From Clostridium weizhouense (GTDB lineage Bacteria > Bacillota > Clostridia > Clostridiales > Clostridiaceae): 64,000 bases of DNA. The stretch is from assembly GCF_019431045.1 (NCBI RefSeq), contig NZ_JAHXPT010000007.1, forward strand, positions 144,967-208,966. The letters run 5' to 3'. Made by a program: the position numbers and the translations under genes. Below are positions 25,538 through 37,850 of the stretch, in pieces (the stretch's first letter is position 1; each line of letters opens with the position of its first letter). The notes under the pieces are model-generated. The model ran no database searches, had not been told where the DNA came from, and saw only the letters and a list, made by a program, of their open reading frames with translations.

Positions 25538-27022
25538 ATGTTCAAATTTGAAAATCAACTTGTAAAATTAAAACATGATGTATTAACTAGTATTGTAAAA
25601 GTGGCAAAAGAGAAAGAAGTAACAAAGGAAGAATTAGAAAAAATACCGTATCAAATAATTCCAGGCGAAGAACCTTCTTATAGAGAAAGTGTAAAACGTG
25701 AAAGAAGTATATTATTAGATAGAGCTAAATTAGCAGCAGGTTTTCTTCCAAATGGAGCAGACTCAGATGAATTAGTTAATGTAGAAGAAGAAAAGCAAAT
25801 ATTATATGTTATAAAAGAAGCTTGTGATATGTGTCCAACAAAGAAATTCCAAGTAACAGATGCATGTAGAAATTGCATAGCACATAAATGTCAAAGTGTT
25901 TGTAATTTTGGTGCTATAACTTATGTTGATGGAAGAGCATATATTGATCCAGATAAATGTAAGGAATGTGGAATGTGTAAAAAAGCATGTCCGTATGACG
26001 CAATTGCAGAAGATATGAGACCATGTAAAAAATCTTGCCCAACAGGTGCATTAGATATAAATTCAGATAAAAGAGCAATGATTAAAGAAGAAAAATGTGT
26101 TAATTGTGGAGCTTGTATGGCAGCATGTCCATTCGGAGCTATAGAAGATAAAAGTTCATTAGTTAGAGTTGTTAAACAATTAACTAATGAAGAAAAAGTA
26201 TATGCAGTAGTTGCACCAGCAATAGCAGGGCAATTTGGACCAAAAACAACTTATGGACAAGTTAGAAATGCAATTAAAGCATTAGGATTTACAGATATGG
26301 TAGAAGCAGCTTGTGGAGCAGATGCTGTTACTGTACATGAAAGTAATGAATTTGTAGAGAGAATGGAAAATGGGGATGCATATATGACTAACTCATGCTG
26401 TCCAGGTTTCTTAAGCTATATTGAAAAAATGATGTCAGATCAAGTTGAAAGAATATCAGGAACTGTTTCACCAATGGTTGCAACAGCTCGTTATATAAAG
26501 GCAACTGATAAAGATGCAAAAGTAATTTTTATAGGACCTTGTACTGCTAAAAAAACAGAAGCATTAATAGATTCAATAAAAGATGCAGTAGATTATGTAT
26601 TAACTTTTGAAGAATTAATGGCTTTATTTGATGGATTTGATATAAATCCAGAAACTTGTGATGATATTTTAGTTGATGAAGCATCAATATTTGGTAGAGG
26701 ATTTGGGGTTAGTGGAGGATTAACTAGCGCTATAGAAAACTATGTTAAAGATAAGCAAATAGAAATAGATTTTAAACCAGTTAAAGTTTCTGGTGGAGCT
26801 GAAATAAAGAAAACTATGACTATGGCTAAACTAGGAAGATTACAAGGAAACTTCATAGAAGGAATGATGTGTGAAGGTGGTTGTATTAACGGAGCAGGTA
26901 AGTTTGTTTCAGTAATGAAGGCTAAAGCAACATTTACAAAAATTAATCATCAAGCATCAATGAAGACTGTATTATCAAATGAAAAGATAAAGGAATATGA
27001 AGATATAAATTTAGAAAGATAA
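25538..27022 (+). CDS. [FeFe] hydrogenase, group B-like, monomeric
   Basis: 494 aa. The N-terminal third is a multi-cluster Fe-S domain: an unusual ACRNCIAHKCQSVCNF (C-x2-C-x4-C-x3-C), then CKECGMCKKACP with CKKSCP, then CVNCGACMAACP, so at least three [4Fe-4S] clusters. The H-cluster domain keeps its four cysteines but with variant motifs: NSCCPGF (usual TSCCPAW), GPCTAKK (usual MPCxxKxxE) and MCEGGCINGAG (usual MACPGGCxxGGGQ). These fit group B hydrogenases such as C. pasteurianum CpIII. Reaction: reversible H2 formation with ferredoxin. Monocistronic; ATG preceded by GGTGGGAG. The standard group A enzyme is presumably elsewhere. Confidence 0.82.
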   Translation: MFKFENQLVKLKHDVLTSIVKVAKEKEVTKEELEKIPYQIIPGEEPSYRESVKRERSILLDRAKLAAGFLPNGADSDELVNVEEEKQILYVIKEACDMCPTKKFQVTDACRNCIAHKCQSVCNFGAITYVDGRAYIDPDKCKECGMCKKACPYDAIAEDMRPCKKSCPTGALDINSDKRAMIKEEKCVNCGACMAACPFGAIEDKSSLVRVVKQLTNEEKVYAVVAPAIAGQFGPKTTYGQVRNAIKALGFTDMVEAACGADAVTVHESNEFVERMENGDAYMTNSCCPGFLSYIEKMMSDQVERISGTVSPMVATARYIKATDKDAKVIFIGPCTAKKTEALIDSIKDAVDYVLTFEELMALFDGFDINPETCDDILVDEASIFGRGFGVSGGLTSAIENYVKDKQIEIDFKPVKVSGGAEIKKTMTMAKLGRLQGNFIEGMMCEGGCINGAGKFVSVMKAKATFTKINHQASMKTVLSNEKIKEYEDINLER

Positions 27023-27045
27023 TAATTTTATATAAATTTTAAGAT

Positions 27046-27083
27046 AAAAAGAGTTCTAAAATCCTAGGACTCTTTTTATTTTT
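27046..27083 (+). terminator. Terminator after the hydrogenase
   Basis: Stem AAAAAGAGTTCT (27046-27057) pairs with 27065-27076 (one G-U), then a T-run. Confidence 0.85.
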
Positions 27084-27181
27084 ATGGGATTCAATATATG
27101 AAAATGTGAAAAGGAGTACATTTATTGCTTAAAACAGTGTATTATATACAATATAGTGTATATTTACAAGGGGGATTGTAC

Positions 27182-27877
27182 ATGAAAATTTTATTAGTAG
27201 ATGATGAGGAATCTATATTAAATTTAGTAAAAATGAATTTGATTTTTGAAAATTATGAAGTGGTAACTGCAGAATGTGGAATAGATGCTATAAAATTCTT
27301 TAAAAGTGAATCTCCAGATTTAGTAGTATTGGATTTAATGCTTCCAGATAAAGATGGATTTGAAATTATACATGAAATTCAAAATATGAACAGTGAAATT
27401 CCAATAATTATTCTTAGTGCAAAGAGTCAGTTGAATAATAAATTACTAGGACTTCAATTGGGAGCTGATGATTATATAACCAAGCCTTTTGATAGTAGAG
27501 AATTAATTTTAAGAATAAGAGCGATATCAAGAAGAATAAATAAAGCTAAACTTATAGGAAATGATACTAGTAAACACAGAGAAAATGATATTATAGAAAA
27601 GGATTTTATAAAGATAATTGTACCTGAAAGAAGAGTTTTTATTGATTTAGATGAGATTATTTTTACCCATATAGAATTTGAAATAATACTTTTAATGGTA
27701 CAGAATGCATATAAAGTTTTTACTAGAGAAGAATTGTTAGATAAAATATGGGGGTATGATTTTAACGGGAATACTAGAGCAGTGGATATTCATATCAAAA
27801 GAATTAGAAAAAAATTATTAGGACATGAAGATGCAATTAAAACTATATATGGAGTAGGGTATAGGTTTGAGGTGTAA
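27182..27877 (+). CDS. OmpR/PhoB-family response regulator
   Basis: 231-aa response regulator. Receiver: acidic pair D7-D8, phosphoacceptor D51 in VVLDLMLPD, the switch Ser in ILSAKS and Lys in YITKPFD. The C-terminal winged helix ends GNTRAVDIHIKRIRKKL and YGVGYRFEV. Start ATG 27182 is 7 nt after AAGGGGG; a longer in-frame start at 27125 has no ribosome site and adds 19 unrelated residues. The histidine kinase begins 4 nt after its stop. Target genes are unknown, but the two anchored proteins downstream are the likely functional partners. Confidence 0.92.
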   Translation: MKILLVDDEESILNLVKMNLIFENYEVVTAECGIDAIKFFKSESPDLVVLDLMLPDKDGFEIIHEIQNMNSEIPIIILSAKSQLNNKLLGLQLGADDYITKPFDSRELILRIRAISRRINKAKLIGNDTSKHRENDIIEKDFIKIIVPERRVFIDLDEIIFTHIEFEIILLMVQNAYKVFTREELLDKIWGYDFNGNTRAVDIHIKRIRKKLLGHEDAIKTIYGVGYRFEV

Positions 27878-27881
27878 TACT

Positions 27882-29291
27882 ATGAAATTAGGAATAAAAA
27901 AGAAGATATTATTTATTAATATTACTGTCTTAATAATGGCTATAATTGGTATATATTTAGTTACAATATATATTTTATATAGTAAGATTATAAATAGTTC
28001 TATAGAAACTCTTAAAAAGGAGAGTTATAGTAGTCAAAAGTTTGTTATGAATTATTTACAAAAAGAAGATAAAAGTTATTCTGAAAAGGTTTTGAGTGAG
28101 ATGAGCCCATTTATTGCCACATATTTATCCAATAACTGTAAAGTAAGAGTACAAATATATAGTAATAATTCATTAGTAGGTGATTCGGAAGACTATCCTG
28201 AGATAAAAAATGACGAAGATGTATCTATGGCATTAATAGGCAAAAAATCTTATATAGTTAGAAATTTAGATGGTGAATCATATATATTATTTTCGAGTCC
28301 TATTTATGACGAAGATAGAAGCATTGGCTGTATAAGATATGTATATAATTTACATAAAGAAAATACTATTATAATGAATACAATGTTTAGTATGACTTTA
28401 TTTGCTATAATTTCAATTTTATTTTCTACTATTTTAAGTAATTCATTTTCAAATAAAATAGTAATGCCAATACTTAGGTTAAAAAATATTGCAAGAAAAG
28501 TTTCATATGGAGATTTTTCTAAAAAAATAAATATAAATAGTGGTGATGAAATAGAAGATTTAGCCAATTCATTTAACATAATGTCTAACAATATAGAAAA
28601 TATGATTGATAAATTAAAAGAAGAGAAAGAAAATCAAAAAAGATTTCTTGATAATATTACACATGAATTTAAAACACCATTAGCAGCTATTATAGGATAT
28701 TCAGATTTACTTTTGAGAGTAAAAAATAAAAGTGATACAGAACAATGTATTACATATATAAGAAAAAGTAGTGATAGACTATTAAAACTTGTTGAACAAT
28801 TATTAGAGTTATCAAGGCTTAATAAAAACCAATTAGAAATAAAAAAAGAAAATGTTGATATTAAATCTATAATTGAAAGTTCAGTAATGATTTTAAAGCC
28901 TAGAATGAAAAAGTTTGGTATAGATGTAAGAATAGATTTAGATTCCAAATATATCAGTATTGATAAAGAAAAAACTGAGCAAGTAATGCTTAATGTATTA
29001 GATAATGCCATAAAGTATAGTGAATGTACTAAAATCACTATAAGTATGGACTATGATAAAGAGAATCTAAAGATATATATATATGATGATGGACAAGGTA
29101 TTCCTAATCAAGAATTAAAAAATATATTTAAAAATTTTTATACAGCACATAAGAGTTTACAGAAAAAATATGGTGGTAGTGGTTTAGGATTATCTATTTG
29201 CAAAGAAATTATGGAAAAACAATTAGGAAATATAGAAATAGAAAGTTTAAATGGGACAAGAGTTATATTAACATTTAAGGTAAATTATTAA
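27882..29291 (+). CDS. Membrane sensor histidine kinase
   Basis: 469 aa. TM1 at about residues 9-33, an extracytoplasmic sensor of about 130 residues, TM2 at about 163-187, then HAMP. Phospho-acceptor His261 lies in NITHEFKTPLAAIIGYSDL; the ATPase boxes are NVLDNAIKYS, DDGQGIP and GGSGLGLSIC. Orthodox HK pairing with the preceding regulator. ATG 27882 follows GAGGTG, which is inside the end of the regulator gene; an upstream in-frame TTG at 27867 is less likely. The signal sensed is not evident; it may involve the solute-binding protein encoded at 30275. Confidence 0.92.
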   Translation: MKLGIKKKILFINITVLIMAIIGIYLVTIYILYSKIINSSIETLKKESYSSQKFVMNYLQKEDKSYSEKVLSEMSPFIATYLSNNCKVRVQIYSNNSLVGDSEDYPEIKNDEDVSMALIGKKSYIVRNLDGESYILFSSPIYDEDRSIGCIRYVYNLHKENTIIMNTMFSMTLFAIISILFSTILSNSFSNKIVMPILRLKNIARKVSYGDFSKKININSGDEIEDLANSFNIMSNNIENMIDKLKEEKENQKRFLDNITHEFKTPLAAIIGYSDLLLRVKNKSDTEQCITYIRKSSDRLLKLVEQLLELSRLNKNQLEIKKENVDIKSIIESSVMILKPRMKKFGIDVRIDLDSKYISIDKEKTEQVMLNVLDNAIKYSECTKITISMDYDKENLKIYIYDDGQGIPNQELKNIFKNFYTAHKSLQKKYGGSGLGLSICKEIMEKQLGNIEIESLNGTRVILTFKVNY

Positions 29292-29323
29292 AAAACAAAC
29301 TTAAAAGTTGAAGAATATATATT

Positions 29324-29388
29324 AAAGAAAGTCTGTGGCTTTTAAGCATAATTGTTAATTGAAACATGGTGTAGCCACTTTTGTTCTA
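29324..29388. repeat. Shortened copy of the repeat at 6411-6488
   Basis: Aligns block by block to 6411-6488 with an internal deletion of about 16 bases (shared CATAATTGT, TGGTxTAGCxACTTTTGTT). It lies directly before the ribosome site of the next gene, so it forms part of the leader of that gene. Confidence 0.6.
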
Positions 29389-29408
29389 AAGGAGGGTAAA
29401 TCACATCT

Positions 29409-30251
29409 ATGATGAATTTTAAAAATAATAAAATCATAAACGTATGTATCATATTTTTCATATTAAATATTATATTTATAGGTGTTTACCTTAAAAAATC
29501 AATATATAATAAAGTTATTGTAATAGAGGATAAAGAACAAGTTTTACAGTATGCATCTGATTCGATTCCAGTGAAAATAGATTTTCATAGTAAGAGATGG
29601 GGAAAAGTTATTGTTACGTCTAATGAAACATTAAAAGAATTTTGCAATCTTGTTGATTCTATGCCAAGAAATGACAATTTTTATAATTCGCAGATGGAAA
29701 CCTCTTCTGATGAGATAACTGGAACAATTCAATATTTAGATGGTAAGAAAGGTACATTGTGTTTAGGTAATAATCTCAGAATAAATGATGTTTATTATGG
29801 AGGAAATTATGGAGCTGCATATATAAATAGGCTAAGAAATTATATAAATGATATCTTCTGTACACCTTCAGTATTAGCAGAACTTATGAATGATAAAAAT
29901 AAGATAGTAATTGTAGATAAATATAACAATAGTAATAAATGTGGAAGTAATGATAAAACTTTAATTAAAAATAAAATTTTAGAATTAAAAAGAATAACTG
30001 ATAATACAAAATTAGAAAAAGCGATATCAGATAAGGGAGATTTAAATTATCATATTAGAATATATAATGAAGATTCTGTTGCTATAGATCAGAATACATT
30101 AGATTATGAAAAGGATAGTTATGATGTGATTAGTATTGATATTTATGAAAATGGTTATGCGGTTGTTAGAGATTATGGTAATGAAATTGTAAATTCTTTT
30201 TATATGGAAGGTGATTTAAATAATTTATGTGATAGATTATTTAATAGATAG
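29409..30251 (+). CDS. Membrane-anchored protein of unknown function in the two-component cluster
   Basis: 280 aa. One N-terminal hydrophobic segment (about residues 9-28, Lys/Asn-rich before it) with no lipobox cysteine, so an anchored protein with an extracytoplasmic body. The body has a first domain around residues 45-150 (RWGKVIVTSNETLKEFCNLV, then GTIQYLDGKKGTLCLGNN) and a second from about 150, with alternating charged helices and strands. It may correspond to a DUF3919-like family, but I cannot confirm that. ATG is 12 nt after GGAGGG. Its place between the kinase and the binding protein suggests a sensory accessory role. Confidence 0.7.
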   Translation: MMNFKNNKIINVCIIFFILNIIFIGVYLKKSIYNKVIVIEDKEQVLQYASDSIPVKIDFHSKRWGKVIVTSNETLKEFCNLVDSMPRNDNFYNSQMETSSDEITGTIQYLDGKKGTLCLGNNLRINDVYYGGNYGAAYINRLRNYINDIFCTPSVLAELMNDKNKIVIVDKYNNSNKCGSNDKTLIKNKILELKRITDNTKLEKAISDKGDLNYHIRIYNEDSVAIDQNTLDYEKDSYDVISIDIYENGYAVVRDYGNEIVNSFYMEGDLNNLCDRLFNR

Positions 30252-30274
30252 TCTTATAATATGGAGGGATTAGT

Positions 30275-31315
30275 GTGTTTAAGAGAAAAATCAATAAGGT
30301 AGGGCTATGCGTTGTATTTATAATCTTTATTTCAATTATTTGTTTCTATAATATATATTATAGAAACAAAGGGTTACCAAATCTTAAAAATGAAAATTTA
30401 ATTGTTTATGTTACTTTTAATGAAGATGAAGCTAAAGTATTATTAGATGGCTTTAAGGAAAGGACAGGTTGCAATTATTCATTTTTAAGATTTCCAACTG
30501 AAGAAGGAGCAGAAAAAATTATTAAAGAGCAGAATTCTGGAAAAGCAGATATATTTTTAGGTGGAACAACAGATGCTATTGAATTACTAAAAATTAATAA
30601 TTGTCTTGATAAATATATAATTAAAGATTCTAATAGGATTCCATCTCAATATAGAGATACTGATGGTTATTGGACAGGTTTATATATTGAAGCACTTTCA
30701 ATAGGTATAAATGAAGAACGATGGAATAAAGAATTTAGTGATATAAAAAAGCCAACAACTATACAAGAACTTATAAACCCTAGATTCAGGGGAGAAATAG
30801 TTTTACCTGATCCTAGAACATCGGGAACAGGATATACTTTTTTATCTTATTTAGTACAAACTATGGGAAAAAAAGAAGGACTAGAGTTTTTCATGAATTT
30901 AAAAAATAATGTAGGACAATTTACTGATAGTGGATTTACGCCAGCTAAAAAGGTAGGGGTTGGTGAATACTTAATAACTGTTAATTTTATAAATCAACAA
31001 CTTATAGTAAAGAATTCTGGATTTAAAATAGAATCTATTATTCCAGATAATACAGGTTGGACAATATGTCCGATAGCTAAACTAAAAAATTGTTCAAATA
31101 GTAAGGCTGCAGAAGCATTTATAGAATATTGTACAACAAAAGAAGCTGGAAATGCACTTAATGACTTTTCAATGGCAGTACCTACAATTAGTCAAGATAA
31201 TGATTTAAATATAAAGAAAACTTTTGATTCAAATAAACTAAATAGCAAATATGATTTTAATAAAGCTGCAAAAGATAGAGAAGAATTACTAAAAGATTTA
31301 AATAAAATAATGTAA
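30275..31315 (+). CDS. Extracellular solute-binding protein (iron/AfuA-like class), membrane anchored
   Basis: 346 aa. An N-terminal hydrophobic anchor (residues about 10-28) without a lipobox Cys precedes a type II periplasmic-binding fold: LIVYVTFNEDEAKVLLDGF, KADIFLGGTTDAIELL, then PTTIQELINPRFRGEIVLPD and DPRTSGTGYTFLSYL. Closest in layout to AfuA/FbpA/PgtC-type proteins that bind iron or small phosphorylated or anionic ligands. No permease or ATPase gene accompanies it, so it may present ligand to the kinase encoded upstream, as in three-component systems. GTG 30275 is 6 nt after GGAGGG. The hairpin after it closes the four-gene cluster. Confidence 0.85.
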   Translation: MFKRKINKVGLCVVFIIFISIICFYNIYYRNKGLPNLKNENLIVYVTFNEDEAKVLLDGFKERTGCNYSFLRFPTEEGAEKIIKEQNSGKADIFLGGTTDAIELLKINNCLDKYIIKDSNRIPSQYRDTDGYWTGLYIEALSIGINEERWNKEFSDIKKPTTIQELINPRFRGEIVLPDPRTSGTGYTFLSYLVQTMGKKEGLEFFMNLKNNVGQFTDSGFTPAKKVGVGEYLITVNFINQQLIVKNSGFKIESIIPDNTGWTICPIAKLKNCSNSKAAEAFIEYCTTKEAGNALNDFSMAVPTISQDNDLNIKKTFDSNKLNSKYDFNKAAKDREELLKDLNKIM

Positions 31316-31330
31316 ATTTAGAATTAATGG

Positions 31331-31374
31331 AGATAAATAATCATATATATTATGTAATTGATTATTTATCTTTA
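31331..31374 (+). terminator. Terminator of the two-component cluster
   Basis: A 13-bp stem (31331-31343 with 31359-31371) followed by TTTA. Confidence 0.7.
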
Positions 31375-31605
31375 ATTATATTACGGATAATATTACTTTA
31401 ATTGAATATAACTATAAAAATAAGTGAAAAATAATTATTAGGTAATTTAAAGATAAAAATATACTATATAAAAAACTATAAAAAAGTTAACATAATAAAT
31501 AAAGAAATAAAAAAGAAAAATAGAGATAATTTAAGAGAATAAGAGAAAAAAGAATATAATTAAATATATTTAAGAAATAAAGCTTTATAATATTAGAAAA
31601 AATAT

Positions 31606-31634
31606 TTGAATTATATGGTCATAAAGGATATTAT
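31606..31634 (+). promoter_or_regulatory. SigA promoter of groESL
   Basis: -35 TTGAAT (31606-31611), a 17-bp spacer and -10 TATTAT (31629-31634), immediately before CIRCE. The upstream part of the spacer (31375-31605) is AT-rich with no other feature seen. Confidence 0.7.
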
Positions 31635-31644
31635 AATAAATATA

Positions 31645-31671
31645 TTAGCACTCGATGTTGATGAGTGCTAA
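31645..31671 (+). promoter_or_regulatory. CIRCE element (HrcA operator)
   Basis: TTAGCACTC-N9-GAGTGCTAA, a perfect match to the CIRCE inverted repeat at the expected transcript start. groESL is thus under HrcA heat-shock repression; hrcA is outside the window. Confidence 0.97.
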
Positions 31672-31717
31672 TACTTGAAATAAAAATAACAATTTTAATA
31701 TATAGGAGGGACTTTTT

Positions 31718-32002
31718 ATGAGAATTAAACCACTTGGAGAAAGAGTTGTAATTAAAAAATTAGAAGCAGAAGAAAAAACTAAAAGCGGAATAGTTTTAAC
31801 AGGTACTGCTAAGGAAGTACCACAAGAAGCAGAAGTTGTAGCTGTAGGTCCAGGAGCTGTAGTTGATGGAACCAGAATCGATATGGAAGTTAAAGTAGGA
31901 GATAAAGTATTATATTCTAGATATGCTGGGACTGAAGTAAAAGTAGATGGTGAAGAATATATGATATTAAAACAAGAAGATATATTAGCGATAGTTGAAT
32001 AG
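31718..32002 (+). CDS. groES: Co-chaperonin GroES
   Basis: 94-aa heptameric lid of the GroEL chaperonin. Starts [20 protein letters not shown]. The mobile loop [20 protein letters not shown] binds GroEL, and [15 protein letters not shown] is the usual C-terminus. ATG follows AGGAGGG. First gene of a two-gene operon, 14 nt before groEL. Confidence 0.98.
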   Translation: MRIKPLGERVVIKKLEAEEKTKSGIVLTGTAKEVPQEAEVVAVGPGAVVDGTRIDMEVKVGDKVLYSRYAGTEVKVDGEEYMILKQEDILAIVE

Positions 32003-32015
32003 GAGGGTGTTATAA

Positions 32016-33641
<1,626 letters not shown>

Positions 33642-33655
33642 AATATAATACAAAA

Positions 33656-33691
33656 ATAAAAAGTCATCAGTAATGATGGCTTTTTATTTTT
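33656..33691 (+). terminator. Terminator of groESL
   Basis: Stem ATAAAAAGTCATCA (33656-33669) pairs with 33674-33687 (one G-U), then a T-run. Confidence 0.88.
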
Positions 33692-33803
33692 GTATTAATA
33701 AGATTAATATTATTTAAAGATAATTTAAATTGGAAAAAAATGTATATAAAATATTCAAATAGAGATAATACAAATAACAATAAAATTATTAGTAGGTGAT
33801 ATT

Positions 33804-34208
33804 ATGAATAGGTTAAGCTTTAAAAAATATTATAAGAAAAAAGGTTTTACATTAATTGAATTGATTGCTGTAATTGGTATTATAGCTATTTTAGCTACAG
33901 TGTTATTGCCTAAAGTAAGCGGATATATAAAAGAAGCTAAAAAAACAAAGGTTATAGATCAATGTAGGAAAGTTGTTATGGCTGTTGAATCTTATGACTT
34001 AAGAAATGAGTGTGTTTATGAAAGAGGTAAGACAATTAGTAACGCTAAAAAAGAAAGAGGAATAGAAAAGTATCTTAAAGATGTTTCACTAAATAATCTT
34101 AATATAGATAAGACAACAATTGGGGATTGTTATAAGGTTTTAAATGGTAAAGAATTTGATTTTGAAGAAAATACAGAAATTTTAGACGTCTCTAATATAG
34201 AAAAATAA
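33804..34208 (+). CDS. Orphan type IV pilin-like prepilin
   Basis: 134 aa with a textbook class III signal: KKKG then FTLIELIAVIGIIAIL, cleaved after Gly by PilD, with the invariant Glu at +5 of the mature protein. The rest is short and charged, with cysteines in DQCRK, NECVY and GDCYK. No pilus assembly, peptidase or competence gene is adjacent. It could be a minor pilin for machinery encoded elsewhere, or a general secretion pseudopilin. ATG follows GGTGAT; own terminator. Confidence 0.85.
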   Translation: MNRLSFKKYYKKKGFTLIELIAVIGIIAILATVLLPKVSGYIKEAKKTKVIDQCRKVVMAVESYDLRNECVYERGKTISNAKKERGIEKYLKDVSLNNLNIDKTTIGDCYKVLNGKEFDFEENTEILDVSNIEK

Positions 34209-34248
34209 TTAAATAAAAAATATAAATTAAAGAAATAATATATTTTAG

Positions 34249-34287
34249 AATACTGATTTATTTAAGATAAATCAGTGTTTATATTTT
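34249..34287 (+). terminator. Terminator after the pilin gene
   Basis: A 13-bp stem (34249-34261 with 34267-34279, one G-U), then a T-rich tail. Confidence 0.75.
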
Positions 34288-34309
34288 TGCAACTTTAATT
34301 TCAAATTTA

Positions 34310-34338
34310 TTGACTTTAAGTCTATCTTACATTATAAT
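34310..34338 (+). promoter_or_regulatory. SigA promoter of the riboswitch-guaB transcript
   Basis: -35 TTGACT (34310-34315), a 17-bp spacer and -10 TATAAT (34333-34338). The start would be about 25 nt before the riboswitch. Confidence 0.8.
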
Positions 34339-34369
34339 AATTTTAATCAAAGTTAGAATAAATTAAAAG

Positions 34370-34432
34370 CTCATATAAACCTTGAATATGGCAGGGAGTA
34401 TCTACCGGAAACCTTAAATTTCCGACTATGAG
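34370..34432 (+). promoter_or_regulatory. Guanine-class purine riboswitch
   Basis: P1 CTCATA (34370-34375) pairs with TATGAG (34427-34432). P2 and its loop carry GAATATGGCAGGGAG, then the TCTACCGG core, and P3 is CCGGAAACC...TTTCCG. The ligand-specifying base in J3/1 (GACTATG, C at 34426) is C, which selects guanine/hypoxanthine; adenine types have T. It controls guaB through the terminator at 34468. Confidence 0.95.
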
Positions 34433-34467
34433 TGATTTTAATATATAATATAATGTAATATTATATT

Positions 34468-34507
34468 AACATATTAACTTCACTTAGAAGATTAATATGT
34501 TTTTTTT
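34468..34507 (+). terminator. Riboswitch-controlled terminator before guaB
   Basis: Stem 34468-34481 with 34487-34501 (one bulged A), a 5-nt loop, then a run of seven T. It lies 36 nt past the aptamer. Guanine binding is expected to favour this terminator and shut off guaB. Confidence 0.85.
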
Positions 34508-34557
34508 GTACATAAAATTAAGAAAAAAATGCAATAAAACTTTCAAAATTAATATAA

Positions 34558-36042
<1,485 letters not shown>

Positions 36043-36103
36043 TTAGTTTATAAAATAATATATCATAATAATTAGTTTGTAAAAACAGTTTCAGGAGGAA
36101 ATA

Positions 36104-37645
36104 ATGAAGAAAGAGTTAGTTTTAGTTATAGATTTTGGTGGACAATATAATCAGTTAATTGCAAGAAGAGTAAGAGAATGTAATGTATATTGTGAAGTGC
36201 ATCCTTATAATTTAAGTGTTGATAAAATAAAAGAAATGAATCCAAAGGGAATCATTTTCACTGGTGGACCAAACAGTGTATATGGAGAAGATTCTCCTTT
36301 ATGTGATAAAGCTATATTTGAAATAGGAGTACCTATTTTAGGTATATGTTATGGTTCTCAACTTATGTCTCATATGCTTGAAGGTAAAGTAGCAACTGCA
36401 CCTGTAAGTGAATATGGAAAAACAAAAGTTGATGTAAAAGTAGAATCTAAACTTTTTGAAGGAGTATCACCTTCAACAATATGTTGGATGAGTCATACTG
36501 ATTACATAGAAAAAGCACCAGAAGGATTTAAAGTAATAGGGAATACTCCTGTTTGTCCTGTTGCAGCTATGGAATGTGAAAATAAAAAATTATATGCAGT
36601 TCAATTTCATCCAGAAGTTATGCATACACAAGAAGGTACAAAAATGCTTTCAAATTTTGTTTATAATATTTGTGGATGTAGTGGAGATTGGAAAATGGAT
36701 TCATTTGTTGAAAAGACAATTGAAGAAATTCGTGAAAAAGTTGGAAAAGGTAAAGTATTATGTGCATTATCAGGTGGAGTTGACTCATCAGTAGCAGCTG
36801 TATTACTTTCAAAAGCTGTTGGAAAGCAATTAACTTGTGTATTTGTAGATCATGGTTTACTTCGTAAAAATGAAGGTGATGAAGTTGAAGAAATATTTGG
36901 ACCTAACGGTCAATATGATTTAAACTTTATTCGTGTAAATGCACAAGAAAGATTTTATGAAAAATTAGCTGGAGTAGAAGAACCAGAACAAAAGAGAAAA
37001 ATTATTGGAGAAGAATTTATAAGAGTATTCGAAGAAGAAGCTAAAAAAATAGGAACTGTAGATTATCTTGTACAAGGAACTATTTATCCAGATGTAATTG
37101 AAAGTGGTCTTGGAAAGTCAGCAGTTATAAAATCTCACCATAATGTTGGAGGACTTCCTGATTATGTTGATTTTAAAGAAATAATAGAACCTCTTAGATT
37201 ATTATTTAAAGATGAAGTGCGTAAAGCAGGTTTAGAACTTGGAATACCTAAAAAGTTAGTGTTTAGACAACCTTTCCCAGGTCCAGGTCTTGGAATACGT
37301 ATTATTGGAGAAGTAACAGCTGAAAAAGTTAAAATAGTTCAAGAGGCAGATGCAATATATAGAGAAGAAATTGCAAAGGCAGGAATTGATAAAGAAATTG
37401 GTCAATATTTTGCAGCTCTTACTAATATGCGTTCAGTAGGTGTTATGGGTGATGAAAGAACATATGATTATGCAGTTGCACTTCGTGCTGTAACTACAAG
37501 TGATTTCATGACAGCTGAAAGTGCAGATCTTCCATGGGAAGTACTTGGAAAAGTAACAACTAGAATTATAAATGAAGTAAAAGGTGTAAATCGTGTAATG
37601 TATGATTGCACAGGAAAACCACCAGCAACTATAGAATTTGAATAG
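36104..37645 (+). CDS. guaA: GMP synthase (glutamine-hydrolysing)
   Basis: 513 aa: XMP + ATP + glutamine to GMP. The N-terminal glutamine amidotransferase has the nucleophile Cys in [13 protein letters not shown] and the His-Glu pair in QFHPEVMHT. The ATP-pyrophosphatase domain has the P-loop [15 protein letters not shown], and the C-terminal dimer domain follows. 61 nt after guaB with AGGAGG and no terminator between, so co-transcribed under the riboswitch. Confidence 0.96.
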   Translation: MKKELVLVIDFGGQYNQLIARRVRECNVYCEVHPYNLSVDKIKEMNPKGIIFTGGPNSVYGEDSPLCDKAIFEIGVPILGICYGSQLMSHMLEGKVATAPVSEYGKTKVDVKVESKLFEGVSPSTICWMSHTDYIEKAPEGFKVIGNTPVCPVAAMECENKKLYAVQFHPEVMHTQEGTKMLSNFVYNICGCSGDWKMDSFVEKTIEEIREKVGKGKVLCALSGGVDSSVAAVLLSKAVGKQLTCVFVDHGLLRKNEGDEVEEIFGPNGQYDLNFIRVNAQERFYEKLAGVEEPEQKRKIIGEEFIRVFEEEAKKIGTVDYLVQGTIYPDVIESGLGKSAVIKSHHNVGGLPDYVDFKEIIEPLRLLFKDEVRKAGLELGIPKKLVFRQPFPGPGLGIRIIGEVTAEKVKIVQEADAIYREEIAKAGIDKEIGQYFAALTNMRSVGVMGDERTYDYAVALRAVTTSDFMTAESADLPWEVLGKVTTRIINEVKGVNRVMYDCTGKPPATIEFE

Positions 37646-37665
37646 TAGATAAAATATAAGAAAAT

Positions 37666-37717
37666 AAAAAGTAGTTATATTTTGCTTATTTGATTAAGTG
37701 AAATATAACTACTTTTT
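37666..37717 (+). terminator. Terminator of guaBA
   Basis: A long stem (AAAAAGTAGTTATATTT from 37666 with its complement ending near 37717), loop about 17 nt, T-run. Confidence 0.85.
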
Positions 37718-37850
37718 TGCTATATAAAAAATGATTTTGAAGTATTTATCTTAAGATTAAATGATATATTTTAAAAATATAAAATAATAACACAAAAATA
37801 GGTTTTTGCATATTATATATTATAATATTTTTACAAAAGGAGTTAAAGAG

